Origin: Bacteroidota bacterium
GTDB lineage: Bacteria > Bacteroidota > Bacteroidia > Sphingobacteriales > Sphingobacteriaceae
Direction: 5' to 3'
Assembly: GCA_013285685.1 (NCBI GenBank)
Contig: JABDHD010000001.1
Coordinates: 48,856 to 112,855, forward strand
Length of the DNA stretch: 64,000 nt
Below are positions 35,082-44,282 of the stretch, piece after piece. The position numbers and the translations under genes were made by a program. Within the stretch, counting starts at the first letter, position 1. Every line of letters begins with the position of its first letter. The notes beneath the pieces were generated by a model that saw only the letters and a list, made by a program, of their open reading frames with translations, did not search any database and had not been told where the DNA came from.

Positions 35082-37223
35082 ATGCATATCAATACCCGCG
35101 AGATAAAAACCTTTTTTTACAGCCAGTATTTTTCGGACGGTTTGCGCATGTGTGCAGGTATTCTTTTACCCTCGCTTTTGGGCAGCTTTTTGCATCGTTT
35201 TGATATCGGCCTTACCCTATCGCTGGGCGCGCTTTGTATTTGCACCATCGATAGCCCCGGCCCCCTGCTGCATAAACGCAATGCAATGGCCATCGGCAAT
35301 GCTTTTTTGTTTGTCGTAGCGGCCTTAACCGGTTTCGCCCGGCTAAATGTATATACACTTGGGCTGGAGATCACCTTATTTTCCTTTCTTTTTTCGCTTT
35401 TTACCGTTTATGGTACGCGCGCGGCATCGGTAGGTACGTCATCGCTGATGATCATGATCTTTATGATAGACAAGGCCGCCAAGCCAAACGAGGTGTTGGG
35501 CTACAGCGCCATAATCCTGGCCGGGGGCGTTTGGTATTTGCTGTTTAGCCTGCTGTTCTTTGGTATCAGGCCCTATCGTGCGGCACAACAGACTTTAGGC
35601 GAGAATATTACGGACATTGCTGATTTTTTAAGAATAAAAGCCGCCTTTTACCTGCCCGAGACAGATATCGACGAAAACTACCGCAAACTGGTATCGCAGC
35701 AAATAAAGGTGAGCCAGCACCAGGATGTGGTACGCGAAATGCTTTTTAAAAGCCGGGTAATGGTAAAGGAGTCAACCAGTGCAAGCCGCATCCTGATGCT
35801 GACGTTTGTGGACCTGGTGGACATGTTTGAGCAGATCATGGCCACCCACTATGATTATGGCGAGATCCGCCAGAAATTTGGCGACACAGGTGTGCTAAGC
35901 GAAATCGGCATCCTGCTGCAGCACATGGCTGATGAGGTGGACAACATTGCCTATATCGTATTGACCAATACGCGCAGGAAATTTAAAGGCGATTTTATCA
36001 CCGAGCTGGAACAAATAAAAACACGGGTTGATGAAATTGGTAAAAACGATACTGGCGTTAGCAACCTGGCATTAAAAAAAATACTGGTAAACCTGCGCGA
36101 CCTGAACGACCGCGTCAGAAGTCTCTACAGGTACTACCAATCCAAAAATTCAGGCGCTTTGATCGACGGCGTTTATACCGACGAGTTTTCGCGCTTCGTA
36201 ACGCACCAGGATTACGCGGCGCACATCTTTTTTGATAATTTCTCCTTTTCGTCATCGGCGTTTAAACATGCCTTAAGGGTTTCGCTGGTATGCCTGGTTG
36301 GTTTTATATTGGGTAAAACGGTGGCTATCGGCCATCACAGTTATTGGATATTGCTTACCATCGTGGTGATATTAAAGCCCGGTTTTAGCTTGTCCAAACA
36401 ACGCAATTATCAGCGGCTGATCGGCACGGTGGTTGGCGGTATTGCGGGTATTGCTATTCTTAAATATATCCCTTCAAAAGACACCCAGTTCATTTTACTG
36501 GTTGCGCTGATGATTGGTACTTATAGCTTTTTGCGGCTTAACTACGTTGTAGCCGTGCTGTTTATGACGCCTTATGTACTTATCCTGTTTAAATTTTTAG
36601 GTGTGGGCTTGGTAGTAAAGGAGCGCATTATGGATACGGTTATCGGCTCATCCATAGCCTTAATTGCCAGCTACCTTATTTTCCCCAGTTGGGAGTTTGA
36701 CCAGATACAGGATAGTTTAAAAGACGTAATACAAGCCAACCTCGGGTACCTGGCAAAAGTTGCCGAAAGCATTGCCGGTATTCCTGTCGGAACCATTGAC
36801 TATAAGCTGGCGCGAAAAGAAGTTTACGTAAAATCGGCCAACCTTTCCGCCGCCTTTGAGCGGATGACCTCGGAGCCAAAAAGCAAACAGAAAAAGGTAA
36901 AGGATATCCACAAATTTGTGGTGCTGAACCATATTTTGTCATCTTACATCGCTACAATAGCTTCTACGTTGCTTTCAAAACCGCCGGTGGCTGATGATGC
37001 AGATAACCTTAAGCTGGTAAAGCGCAGCCTTGCGGTACTAAATGACAGCAGTGAAAAGTTGGGTGGCGGTGTTGTTCAAACAAGTATCTTGAAACAGGCT
37101 GTTATTGAAAAAGCTTCGCGCCGAACTAATGAGCAGGATGAGGTTTTGTTAAAAGAGCAGCTGGGTTTTATTAATAAGATCAGTGCGGATATTGCCAGGG
37201 TGACGGGGAATATTTTGTCCTGA
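35082..37223 (+). CDS. FUSC-family (YccS/YhfK-like) inner-membrane protein
   Basis: A 713-residue membrane protein with two hydrophobic blocks. The first (about residues 20-165, LTLSLGALCICTIDSPGPL and on) is the YccS N-terminal domain. A helical cytoplasmic region spans about 170-390. The second block (about 395-530) carries the FUSC module: SYWILLTIVVILKPGFSLSK followed by QRLIGTVVGGIAGI. A cytosolic C-terminus completes it. FUSC proteins include the aromatic-acid exporter AaeB; the substrate here is unknown. It probably stands alone, with a repeat element in its leader and a convergent gene downstream. Confidence 0.88.
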   Translation: MHINTREIKTFFYSQYFSDGLRMCAGILLPSLLGSFLHRFDIGLTLSLGALCICTIDSPGPLLHKRNAMAIGNAFLFVVAALTGFARLNVYTLGLEITLFSFLFSLFTVYGTRAASVGTSSLMIMIFMIDKAAKPNEVLGYSAIILAGGVWYLLFSLLFFGIRPYRAAQQTLGENITDIADFLRIKAAFYLPETDIDENYRKLVSQQIKVSQHQDVVREMLFKSRVMVKESTSASRILMLTFVDLVDMFEQIMATHYDYGEIRQKFGDTGVLSEIGILLQHMADEVDNIAYIVLTNTRRKFKGDFITELEQIKTRVDEIGKNDTGVSNLALKKILVNLRDLNDRVRSLYRYYQSKNSGALIDGVYTDEFSRFVTHQDYAAHIFFDNFSFSSSAFKHALRVSLVCLVGFILGKTVAIGHHSYWILLTIVVILKPGFSLSKQRNYQRLIGTVVGGIAGIAILKYIPSKDTQFILLVALMIGTYSFLRLNYVVAVLFMTPYVLILFKFLGVGLVVKERIMDTVIGSSIALIASYLIFPSWEFDQIQDSLKDVIQANLGYLAKVAESIAGIPVGTIDYKLARKEVYVKSANLSAAFERMTSEPKSKQKKVKDIHKFVVLNHILSSYIATIASTLLSKPPVADDADNLKLVKRSLAVLNDSSEKLGGGVVQTSILKQAVIEKASRRTNEQDEVLLKEQLGFINKISADIARVTGNILS

Positions 37224-37236
37224 TCGGCAGTAAGGC

Positions 37237-38028
37237 TTAATAATATTCGACAACCCTTTTGGTAATATTCTTGAATGAATAATTTCCCTGGGATTGATTA
37301 CTCCTTTGTAATTCAAAAGTCTTTGAGAGCCAGTTACCATCTTTGTCGAAATCGCTATATAAAGTAATGTGTCCGCCAGTTAATTTGCCGGCTGCGTTGT
37401 ATATTTTCTCTGTTACTTTGTTTCCTTTTAAGTCATAGGAAAATAACACATTTTCTACAGTTTTTTTGGAATTAAAATAGGTTGTTTGTTCTACTTTTAT
37501 TTTTTGATGCGTCGCGTTGTATTGATTAGTTACGTGCATAGTAAGCTTGTGTCCGGTGATAAAAGTTTCTTCGGTACTTATGTCGCCACCTTCGTTGTAT
37601 TTATAGAAAATTTTTGCATCCATCTCAATTCTTGGGTCATAGTCGGAGAAAGTATCGAATTCTGTTTCTTTTCCGTCTTTATCATATTTAAAAGTATATT
37701 TTATCGCCGGTTTCCCATTAAGGTATTGGTTTTTGATAATAATGCTATCCCCAATGTATTCATACGATAATGAATCTGCCGACTGTCCCTTTTGCCACAC
37801 TATCAATTCATAAAGCTGGTGGCCATTTTTGTCAAATGTTTTGGTGGTTTTCCCGGAATATGCAGATGTATCAATATTATTTGAATTATTGTCCCCACGA
37901 AGAGAGTATTCTATAACTGTTTTCACCTGTCCTTTTAATTCCCCTTCGGTAAAATCCGTCACTTTAATTTGGGCAGCCGCAATTTGAGCAACTGACAGTA
38001 GCAGGGTAGTTATAATAAGGTTCTTCAT
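37237..38028 (-). CDS. Exported RHS/YD-repeat-like hypothetical protein
   Basis: A 263-residue protein starting MKNLIITTLLLSVAQIAAAQ, a signal peptide (an in-frame Met two codons upstream is an alternative). The mature part is built from beta-hairpin units such as YTFKYDKDGKETEF, FYKYNEGGDISTEE, VLFSYDLKGNKVTEKIYNAA and LYSDFDKDGNWLSK, the pattern of short RHS/YD-like repeats in Bacteroidota periplasmic proteins. No catalytic domain is visible. It starts about 12 bases downstream of the phoH stop on the same strand and could be co-transcribed, though a functional link is unlikely. Confidence 0.75.
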   Translation of the reverse strand: MKNLIITTLLLSVAQIAAAQIKVTDFTEGELKGQVKTVIEYSLRGDNNSNNIDTSAYSGKTTKTFDKNGHQLYELIVWQKGQSADSLSYEYIGDSIIIKNQYLNGKPAIKYTFKYDKDGKETEFDTFSDYDPRIEMDAKIFYKYNEGGDISTEETFITGHKLTMHVTNQYNATHQKIKVEQTTYFNSKKTVENVLFSYDLKGNKVTEKIYNAAGKLTGGHITLYSDFDKDGNWLSKTFELQRSNQSQGNYSFKNITKRVVEYY

Positions 38029-38039
38029 AATCAATATAA

Positions 38040-39392
38040 TTACAACAATTCCGTAGCCAAATTAGCTAACTCACTCCGCTCCCCTTTTTGCAGCGTAATA
38101 TGCGCATACAACGGATGTCCTTTAGCTTTATCTATTAAATAACTAAGCCCGTTGCTTTCCGCATCCAGGTATGGGGTATCTATCTGATAAATATCGCCGG
38201 TAAACACAAACTTGCTGTTTTCGCCGGCGCGGGAGATGATGGTTTTTACTTCGTGAGGGGTCAGGTTTTGGGCTTCATCCACAATAAAAAATATTTTGCT
38301 CAATGTACGCCCGCGGATAAAGGCCAGCGGCGAGATGGATATTTTATCATTGGTTACCAGCTCATCAATTTTGGCCTGCATTTTTTCGTCGTCGGCAAAC
38401 TGGTCCTTAATAAACTTAAGGTTATCCCATATCGGCGCCATGTAGGGGTCGATCTTTGATTTGATATCCCCTGGCAAAAAGCCGATATCCTTATTGCTTA
38501 GCGGCACGATTGGCCGGGTGACAAATATCTGCCTGAAGTTTTTGCGCTGCTCCAGCGCGCCGGCCAGCGCCAGCAGGGTTTTTCCCGTGCCCGCATTGCC
38601 CTGTATCGAAACAAGTTTAATATCCGGGTGCAGCAAAGCGTGGATGGCAAAGGCCTGCTCCAGGTTTTTAGGAAAGATATTAAAGATCGGCTGCTCGGTT
38701 ATCTTTTCCACGTGACCCTTTTGCGAATTATAAAAAACCGACACCGATTCTTTTTTTCCTTTCAGGATATAAAAATGATTGCTGGCATGCGGCTGCATTT
38801 CAAAGCTGCCTGCCGGCACGGCCTCATCGCGGTTAAGCTGGTTGATCAGTTTTTCCGGCACTTTATTTAGGGTAGTCTCGCCAGTGTACAGCTTGTCAAT
38901 GTTTTTGATCTTGCCGGTCTCATAATCCTCCGCATGCAGGCTCAGCGATTTAGCTTTTAGCCGCAGGCAAATATCTTTAGACACCAAAACAACTTTTTTA
39001 TCGGGATTTTCCTCCTGCAACGACAGCGCGGCATTTAAAATGCGGTGGTCAACTTTGTCCGACCCAAAAACCTCTTCGGCGTCAGCCGCAATGCTTTTGG
39101 TATCCATGATCACTTTAAAATTGCCTTTGCTGCTGCCATTTAACGGCCGCCAGCGATTGATGAGATTGCTGCGCGAAATATCATCCATCATCCGGATGAA
39201 GCTGCGCGCTTCAAAATTACGGGTATCATTCCCGCTTTTCATATTGTCCAGCTCTTCCAGCACCTGGATGGGGATGGCTACGTCGTGTTCCTGGAAATTT
39301 TCGAAGGCATTATGATCGTATAAGATCACCGAAGTATCCAACACAAATATTTTAGGTTTCCCGTTCAGCTTGCTTTTGCCGTCCTTGCTCAT
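38040..39392 (-). CDS. PhoH family ATPase with N-terminal PIN domain (PhoH2-type)
   Basis: A 450-residue cytosolic protein. The PIN ribonuclease domain covers about residues 10-150 with acidic residues in FVLDTSVILYDHNAFE, PIQVLEELDNMKSG and NAALSLQEENPDKKVVLVSKD (seen in parts). The PhoH P-loop ATPase follows from about residue 235: SIQGNAGTGKTLLALAGALE (Walker A), VTRPIVPLSNKDIGFLPGD and FIVDEAQNLTPHEVKTI (Walker B). The combination is that of PhoH2, an RNA helicase/ribonuclease of toxin-like ancestry. No PhoAT-like antitoxin gene is seen immediately upstream. Confidence 0.93.
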   Translation of the reverse strand: MSKDGKSKLNGKPKIFVLDTSVILYDHNAFENFQEHDVAIPIQVLEELDNMKSGNDTRNFEARSFIRMMDDISRSNLINRWRPLNGSSKGNFKVIMDTKSIAADAEEVFGSDKVDHRILNAALSLQEENPDKKVVLVSKDICLRLKAKSLSLHAEDYETGKIKNIDKLYTGETTLNKVPEKLINQLNRDEAVPAGSFEMQPHASNHFYILKGKKESVSVFYNSQKGHVEKITEQPIFNIFPKNLEQAFAIHALLHPDIKLVSIQGNAGTGKTLLALAGALEQRKNFRQIFVTRPIVPLSNKDIGFLPGDIKSKIDPYMAPIWDNLKFIKDQFADDEKMQAKIDELVTNDKISISPLAFIRGRTLSKIFFIVDEAQNLTPHEVKTIISRAGENSKFVFTGDIYQIDTPYLDAESNGLSYLIDKAKGHPLYAHITLQKGERSELANLATELL

Positions 39393-39917
39393 TTGCTGCT
39401 AAATTAGCTTTTTTAACAGTGGTGAAAAAAAGAATTCGTCAGATTTTGAATTAAATTAAGCCTGCTGATTGGTTCTTTTACCGCAAAGGAGCGCCAAGTT
39501 TTTCACAAAGGGCTGCAAAGCCTGGCTAATGGTATTAAAAGAAACGGGTTTAAAAATAACATAAATTCTTCATCGCCGCGAAAAGTGTCGATAAGACTGT
39601 GTCACTGACAAATTTTTTTAGTAGTTAAACTATTAATAATCAGGTTTATACAATTTTGTTTCACTTGTTCCGAAACGATACAAAAAACAAATTATCCGTC
39701 GGTCAAAGCCAAAGGATATGGAAATTAGGCCAATAGCGATTACGCTGAATCGTTTTTAAACAGCTGCTTAACGAAATAAAATAATTGCAGTACGCTGAAT
39801 ATAAGGGCAGTAGCAAAACTCCCCTCCCTTTAAGGCCGTCAGTTTGTTTTAAATTTTAACTAATATTTCACGCCGGGTAAAAAGAGTGTACTTTTATGAG
39901 TAGAAATTGATTTTACC
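39393..39917. other. 525-base intergenic region, degraded repeats only
   Basis: It contains a CCGCAAAGGAGCGCCAAG / CACAAAGGGCTGCAAAGCC repeat-like fragment at 39480-39520 and otherwise A+T-rich sequence. A TACTTTTA at 39889-39896 could be a weak -7 box for the DUF502 gene. I see no RNA gene or ORF worth calling. Confidence 0.4.
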
Positions 39918-40508
39918 ATGAAGAAGATATTCGGGGCCCTTTTAAATTATTTTATAAAAGGGTTGTTAATCGTAGTACCGCTGGGGGCAGCATTCCTTTT
40001 AATTTTCTGGGCCGTAAAAGGTGTCGATAATGCGCTTAATTTGAGCGGTATATTATTGACTACAAAATCAGGCAAACCCTTATACATCCCAGGGCTGGGC
40101 ATTGTGAACGTGTTGGTTTTAATACTGATTGCCGGAATATTGGTTACCAACGTTGTTACCGAGCCTATAAAACGCTGGTTTAACCGCTGGCTTAACCGTT
40201 TACCCGTATTCAAATTCCTGTACTCCTCCATAAAAGACCTTACAGAAGCCTTTGTTGGAGACGAAAAGAAATTTAACGAGCCGGTTATAGTTGAGGTGAA
40301 TGAGTTTGGTTTGAAAAAGATCGGCTTCCTGGTGCAAAGGGATTTGGCCGTATTGAATCTTCCGGGCGAAGTTGCCGTTTATTTTCCGTACTCCTACTCA
40401 TTTGCCGGGCAGGTGGTAATTATTTCGGCCACCAAGGTAAAACCGATTGACAAAAGCGCTGCCGACATGATGAAGTTTGTAATATCGGGCGGCGTGAGCG
40501 GAATATAG
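39918..40508 (+). CDS. DUF502 family membrane protein
   Basis: A 196-residue protein with two hydrophobic segments: residues about 5-33 (LLNYFIKGLLIVVPLGAAFL) and about 55-77 (GIVNVLVLILIAGILVTNVV). A cytosolic-type domain follows with the DUF502 signature LPVFKFLYSSIKDLTEAF, GFLVQRDL and VAVYFPYSYSFAGQVVII. This family is widespread in bacteria, associated with the membrane and of unknown function. It stands alone here. Confidence 0.88.
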   Translation: MKKIFGALLNYFIKGLLIVVPLGAAFLLIFWAVKGVDNALNLSGILLTTKSGKPLYIPGLGIVNVLVLILIAGILVTNVVTEPIKRWFNRWLNRLPVFKFLYSSIKDLTEAFVGDEKKFNEPVIVEVNEFGLKKIGFLVQRDLAVLNLPGEVAVYFPYSYSFAGQVVIISATKVKPIDKSAADMMKFVISGGVSGI

Positions 40509-40558
40509 GGCTCATGCCCTAAGCAAACCGATAATGTTTCCTGAGTTAATGCAAGAAC

Positions 40559-41098
40559 TTATTGAGCGTTTACCATTTGAGTTTTGGGCCTGCGCCATAA
40601 TATCAATGCGCATATTAAGGAAACAATGGCGCCACAGGCTGCAATAAACAGGGTAATGGCCGAAAAGTTGTATAACGGATTATTATTCATGGCCAGTTCA
40701 TCCTTCATGGCTTTTACCTTTGCTGCATATTTTGCCGCCGACAGCGTCGTTTTATATACTTCAAGTTCCTTCAAATAAATATGCTCATAAAATTGGGGGT
40801 CAATGAGCGTCACAAAAATCGTCTCGATCAGCGCATAAAAAAACGAAGGCATAATGGTGATCAGTAGCCCAATCTTTAGAGCTCCCAGGAAGGTAATGCT
40901 GCCATTGGTGATACGGTCGCGATAATAGCGCACACCAAAATAAATAAAGATGAGCGGGCACAATATTGCGGCCCATCCCAGGTTGCCCTGCGCATCGATG
41001 CCCATGTGGCTCACTGAAAGTATAAGCCAGCATGCCACAAATGATAGCAATTCGGCGAGTGCCGAGTAGGTGCCAAAACGTAAAACTGCTTTTTTCAT
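40559..41098 (-). CDS. DUF4199 family membrane protein
   Basis: A 179-residue protein with four transmembrane helices; ATG 41098 (MKKAVLRFGTYSALAEL) is preferred over a Met seven codons earlier. Family features are the small paired helices at both ends, ILCPLIFIYFGVRYYRD, the NGSITFLGALKIGLLIT amphipathic segment and a long polar loop (YLKELEVYKTTLSAAKYAAK). Members are common in Bacteroidota with no known function. It lies downstream of the LuxR-type regulator on the same strand. Confidence 0.85.
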   Translation of the reverse strand: MKKAVLRFGTYSALAELLSFVACWLILSVSHMGIDAQGNLGWAAILCPLIFIYFGVRYYRDRITNGSITFLGALKIGLLITIMPSFFYALIETIFVTLIDPQFYEHIYLKELEVYKTTLSAAKYAAKVKAMKDELAMNNNPLYNFSAITLFIAACGAIVSLICALILWRRPKTQMVNAQ

Positions 41099-41202
41099 AA
41101 CCTGTTGATTTTTAGTCAAAAGTAAATGACGTTTTGAGAATTATGCTTATCCGAAAGTAGTAAATGAGTCTATTTTTGAAAATTACAACTTTAGTAGTAT
41201 CA

Positions 41203-41235
41203 CAAAATAATAGGGACGCGGCACATCGCGTCTCC
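41203..41235. repeat. Short palindromic REP-like sequence
   Basis: GGGACGCGGCACATCGCGTCTC folds into a hairpin (GACGCG with CGCGTC). It resembles the GAGACGC-type repeats near 60740. It lies between the LuxR-type gene and the DUF4199 gene and could act as a terminator or processing site. Confidence 0.5.
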
Positions 41236-41244
41236 TCCCGGCGT

Positions 41245-41670
41245 TTACGAAATGATAGAAAGCTCTAATGCCTTTTTGATTGCCTCTGTTCTTCGCTCCA
41301 CCTGCAGTTTGAGGAAGATATTGGAAATGTGTTTCTTAATCGTGTTTTCGGAAATGAACAATTTATCGGCTATTTGCTGGTTGGATAGGCCTTCGTGCAT
41401 TAACAAAAGTATTTCAGCTTCGCGTTTGCTTATGCCCGCCTTTTGCAAATGTGCGGTATTGATCTCCGATGGCTTTGGTTGGGTAACAATTTGCGTCTTT
41501 ACAAACAGCGTCCGGCTGAGTAAAATACCGATCACCAGGAAGAGGATACTGAAAGCGGCTATCCAGATATCGTCATTAGCGCCATTGTACAAGTGATACA
41601 GGCTTGCTATTTTAAATAAGATCAGCAGCGCCGTAATCAGCAGGCCAAAACCGATAACCACCTGTTTCAT
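41245..41670 (-). CDS. Membrane-anchored LuxR/GerE-type HTH regulator
   Basis: A 141-residue protein. Two transmembrane helices fill residues 1-55 (VIGFGLLITALLILFKIASL and WIAAFSILFLVIGILLS). After a short linker the C-terminal LuxR-type helix-turn-helix appears: ISKREAEILLLMHEGLSNQQ, IADKLFISENTIKKHI and SNIFLKLQVERRTEAI. There is no receiver domain, so the DNA-binding domain is tethered to the inner membrane and the membrane segment must sense or localise. It is followed on the same strand by the DUF4199 membrane protein. Confidence 0.85.
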   Translation of the reverse strand: MKQVVIGFGLLITALLILFKIASLYHLYNGANDDIWIAAFSILFLVIGILLSRTLFVKTQIVTQPKPSEINTAHLQKAGISKREAEILLLMHEGLSNQQIADKLFISENTIKKHISNIFLKLQVERRTEAIKKALELSIIS

Positions 41671-41688
41671 ACCACAAGTTTACAAAAT

Positions 41689-42903
41689 TCAGCGGCGGTT
41701 AAAGGCGCGGATAGAAATAAAAGTACTCACCAGTATTAAAGCGCAGCCCAAAAGATAAGGCGCACCGGGAAAATAAACGTGGGAATTTTTTTTGGTAAAA
41801 AAGAAAAACACGTAGCTAAACAATAATGGGCCGATGATAAGACTAATGCTTTGTAAAATTGCAAATGCGCCCTGTAATTCACCTTGCTCGTTTTTAGCCA
41901 CTTTTTCGCTTGCAAACCCCTGCATAGCCGGACCCGACAAACCGCCCAAACAATACGGGATCATGCACAAATAAAGCATCCAGCCTTTGTTTGCAAACGC
42001 TATAAAAAGCAGGCCCACCGCATAAAAAATTAATCCGGCGATAATGTTTTTTTTCTGCCCGAATTTAGGCACGGTGTACCTGATCAGGCCGGCCTGTATC
42101 GAAAATAAAACCAGGCCGACAAATAAACCTAAGGTCCCAACACTCGCCGGCGTCCAGTTGAATTTTTCATAAATAAAGGTTGATAATAAATATTCAACAG
42201 CTTTTTGCGCGATGTAGAGTATGCCAGTCGCAATTAATATTACGCCCAGCGTGGGTTGCTGTTTAAACATCCTGACCAGGGACAAAAGCGGGTTGGCGCG
42301 CTTCCATTCAAATTTTCTGCGGTTTTCTTTTGCCAATGATTCTGGCAATACAAACAAGCCATACAAGCCATTGGCAAATGCGAAGCCTGCTGCCGCCATA
42401 AACGGCAACCTGATATTAATAGCATAAAGATATGCACCCAATGCTATACCGAATATCAAGCCTATTGCAGAGGCGGCGCCAACCAGCCCAAAATTTGCCG
42501 CGCGCTTGTCCCCGGTGCTAACATCGGCAATATAGGCCGTTGCGGTTGAGGTGCTTGCTCCACAAATACCGGCTATAATACGGCCAACAAACAGCCAGGC
42601 TATTGTTGGTGCAAACGCGATTACGGCATAGTCAAGGCCAAAACCAAACAGGGATATCAATAAAACGGGGCGGCGGCCGTAACGATCGCTAAGGTTGCCC
42701 ATAATACTGGCAAACAGCAGTTGCATTAATGCATAAACGAAGGTTAACCAGCCGATATATTTGGAGGCCTGGTTAACATCAAGATGCCCCATTACCTGCA
42801 GCAGCTTCGGCAAAACCGGTATGATAATGCCCAGGCCGAGCACATCGATAAAAATGGTAACAAAAATAAAGCCGAGTGCTGCGGATTGTTTGATTTTGGG
42901 CAT
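41689..42903 (-). CDS. MFS transporter, TCR/Tet-like (copy A)
   Basis: A 404-residue, 12-helix major facilitator protein. The first helix carries [17 protein letters not shown], the loop 2-3 motif A is GNLSDRYGRRPVL, and motif C-like GAASAIGLIFGIALGAYL occurs in helix 5, all typical of drug:proton antiporters resembling TetA. It is a clear paralogue of the next gene, aligned along its whole length. Natural substrates are unknown, and a tetracycline-resistance label would overreach. It is 18 bases downstream of the LuxR-type gene's start on the map and on the same strand, so the pair may be co-transcribed. Confidence 0.9.
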   Translation of the reverse strand: MPKIKQSAALGFIFVTIFIDVLGLGIIIPVLPKLLQVMGHLDVNQASKYIGWLTFVYALMQLLFASIMGNLSDRYGRRPVLLISLFGFGLDYAVIAFAPTIAWLFVGRIIAGICGASTSTATAYIADVSTGDKRAANFGLVGAASAIGLIFGIALGAYLYAINIRLPFMAAAGFAFANGLYGLFVLPESLAKENRRKFEWKRANPLLSLVRMFKQQPTLGVILIATGILYIAQKAVEYLLSTFIYEKFNWTPASVGTLGLFVGLVLFSIQAGLIRYTVPKFGQKKNIIAGLIFYAVGLLFIAFANKGWMLYLCMIPYCLGGLSGPAMQGFASEKVAKNEQGELQGAFAILQSISLIIGPLLFSYVFFFFTKKNSHVYFPGAPYLLGCALILVSTFISIRAFNRR

Positions 42904-42971
42904 GTGATATGAAGATGCAGATGGGGTTTGAAATGCTTAACTATTTTAAGGCTGATTAATTCTAATTCTAT

Positions 42972-44189
42972 TCAGGAGGAATTATTTCTGAAACTTCTGA
43001 TGGCTAAAAATGTACTTAGCAGCATTAATATCGATCCGAGGACAAACGGAGCGCCCGGAAACTGAAAAGGCGCGCCGGGTTGTGTAAAATAATGGAAAGC
43101 CCAGGTCATTACAAGGGGGCCAAAAATGGTACTCAAACTTACCAGGCTTGTCAAGCCGCCCTGCAGCTCGCCCTGCTCATTTGCCGGGACACTATTGCTC
43201 ATATAACCTTGCAGCGCCGGTCCGGCAATGCCACCTAAACAATAGGGCACTAAAAATGCAAACATCATCCAGCTTTTCGAAGCAAACGCGAATAAGATCA
43301 AACCCACGCTGTACAATAGTAAGCCAATCCAAATACTTCGCTCCTGTCCTATTTTAGGTATAATGATCCTGATAAGCCCTCCTTGCACTGCTGCAACCAG
43401 TAAACCTACAAAACCCAATGAATACCCCACCATTGCCTTGCTCCAGTGAAATTTTTCGAACGTATAAAAGGTCCACACGCTTTGTACCGACTGTACGGCA
43501 AAATAAACCAGGAACAATGAAACAGCAAGCCCGATAACCGCTTTATATTTGCTCAACTGTATGAGTGATCCCCAGGGGCTGCACCTTTTAATGTCAAGGG
43601 ACCTCCTGTTTTCTTTACTTAACGATTCGGGTAGAATGAAATATCCATAGGCAGCATTTAACAAAGCTAAGGCGGCCGAAGCTAAAAACGGGTACCGGGT
43701 ATCATAACTTCCCAATATACCTCCTATAACGGGGCCGATAATAAAGCCTATGCCAAAGGCAACGCCCACGATACCGAAATTGGCCGCCCTTTTTTCGGGC
43801 GTGCTTATATCGGCAATATAGGCGGATGCCGTTGTAAAACTTGCGCCCGTGATCCCGGCTATAACCCGGCCGACAAATAACCACCAAACCGTTGGGGCGA
43901 ATGCCAGGAACAGGTAGTCAATACCAAACCCAAGGAGCGAACTTAATAACACAGGCCGGCGGCCAAACCTGTCACTCAGATTTCCGATTATCGGCGAACA
44001 CAAGAATTGCATTGAGGCATAAGCCAGTGCTAACAACCCGGCATAAGGCGCCGCATCACTTATAGTGCCATGGATAAGATGCGCAATTAATTGAGGCAGT
44101 ACAGGTATAATAATACCAAACCCCATTACATCAACTAATAAAGTAACAAAAATAAAGCCTAACGCCGCCTGTCCCCTGGGTTTATGCAT
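42972..44189 (-). CDS. MFS transporter, TCR/Tet-like (copy B)
   Basis: A 405-residue, 12-helix paralogue of the preceding transporter. It has [37 protein letters not shown] (motif A) and [19 protein letters not shown] (motif C, with the intact Gly-Pro pair that copy A lacks). The C-terminal half contains [20 protein letters not shown] and [16 protein letters not shown]. Tandem duplication followed by divergence is the simplest origin. The tail IRSFRNNSS is short. The start is 93 bases from the divergent TlpA-like gene. Confidence 0.9.
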   Translation of the reverse strand: MHKPRGQAALGFIFVTLLVDVMGFGIIIPVLPQLIAHLIHGTISDAAPYAGLLALAYASMQFLCSPIIGNLSDRFGRRPVLLSSLLGFGIDYLFLAFAPTVWWLFVGRVIAGITGASFTTASAYIADISTPEKRAANFGIVGVAFGIGFIIGPVIGGILGSYDTRYPFLASAALALLNAAYGYFILPESLSKENRRSLDIKRCSPWGSLIQLSKYKAVIGLAVSLFLVYFAVQSVQSVWTFYTFEKFHWSKAMVGYSLGFVGLLVAAVQGGLIRIIIPKIGQERSIWIGLLLYSVGLILFAFASKSWMMFAFLVPYCLGGIAGPALQGYMSNSVPANEQGELQGGLTSLVSLSTIFGPLVMTWAFHYFTQPGAPFQFPGAPFVLGSILMLLSTFLAIRSFRNNSS

Positions 44190-44282
44190 GGCGCAAAATA
44201 AAGATTAAACTTTAAATATTTTTTAGGAAATTTTTTCGTTGTACCACTAATACCCCCTAAATTACCTAAAAATATAGTTATC

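Noticed and set aside
41689..44189. Calling the two MFS transporters tetracycline-resistance genes
   Set aside because: They have TCR/Tet-like motifs, but the substrate cannot be read from sequence and tandem family members are common.
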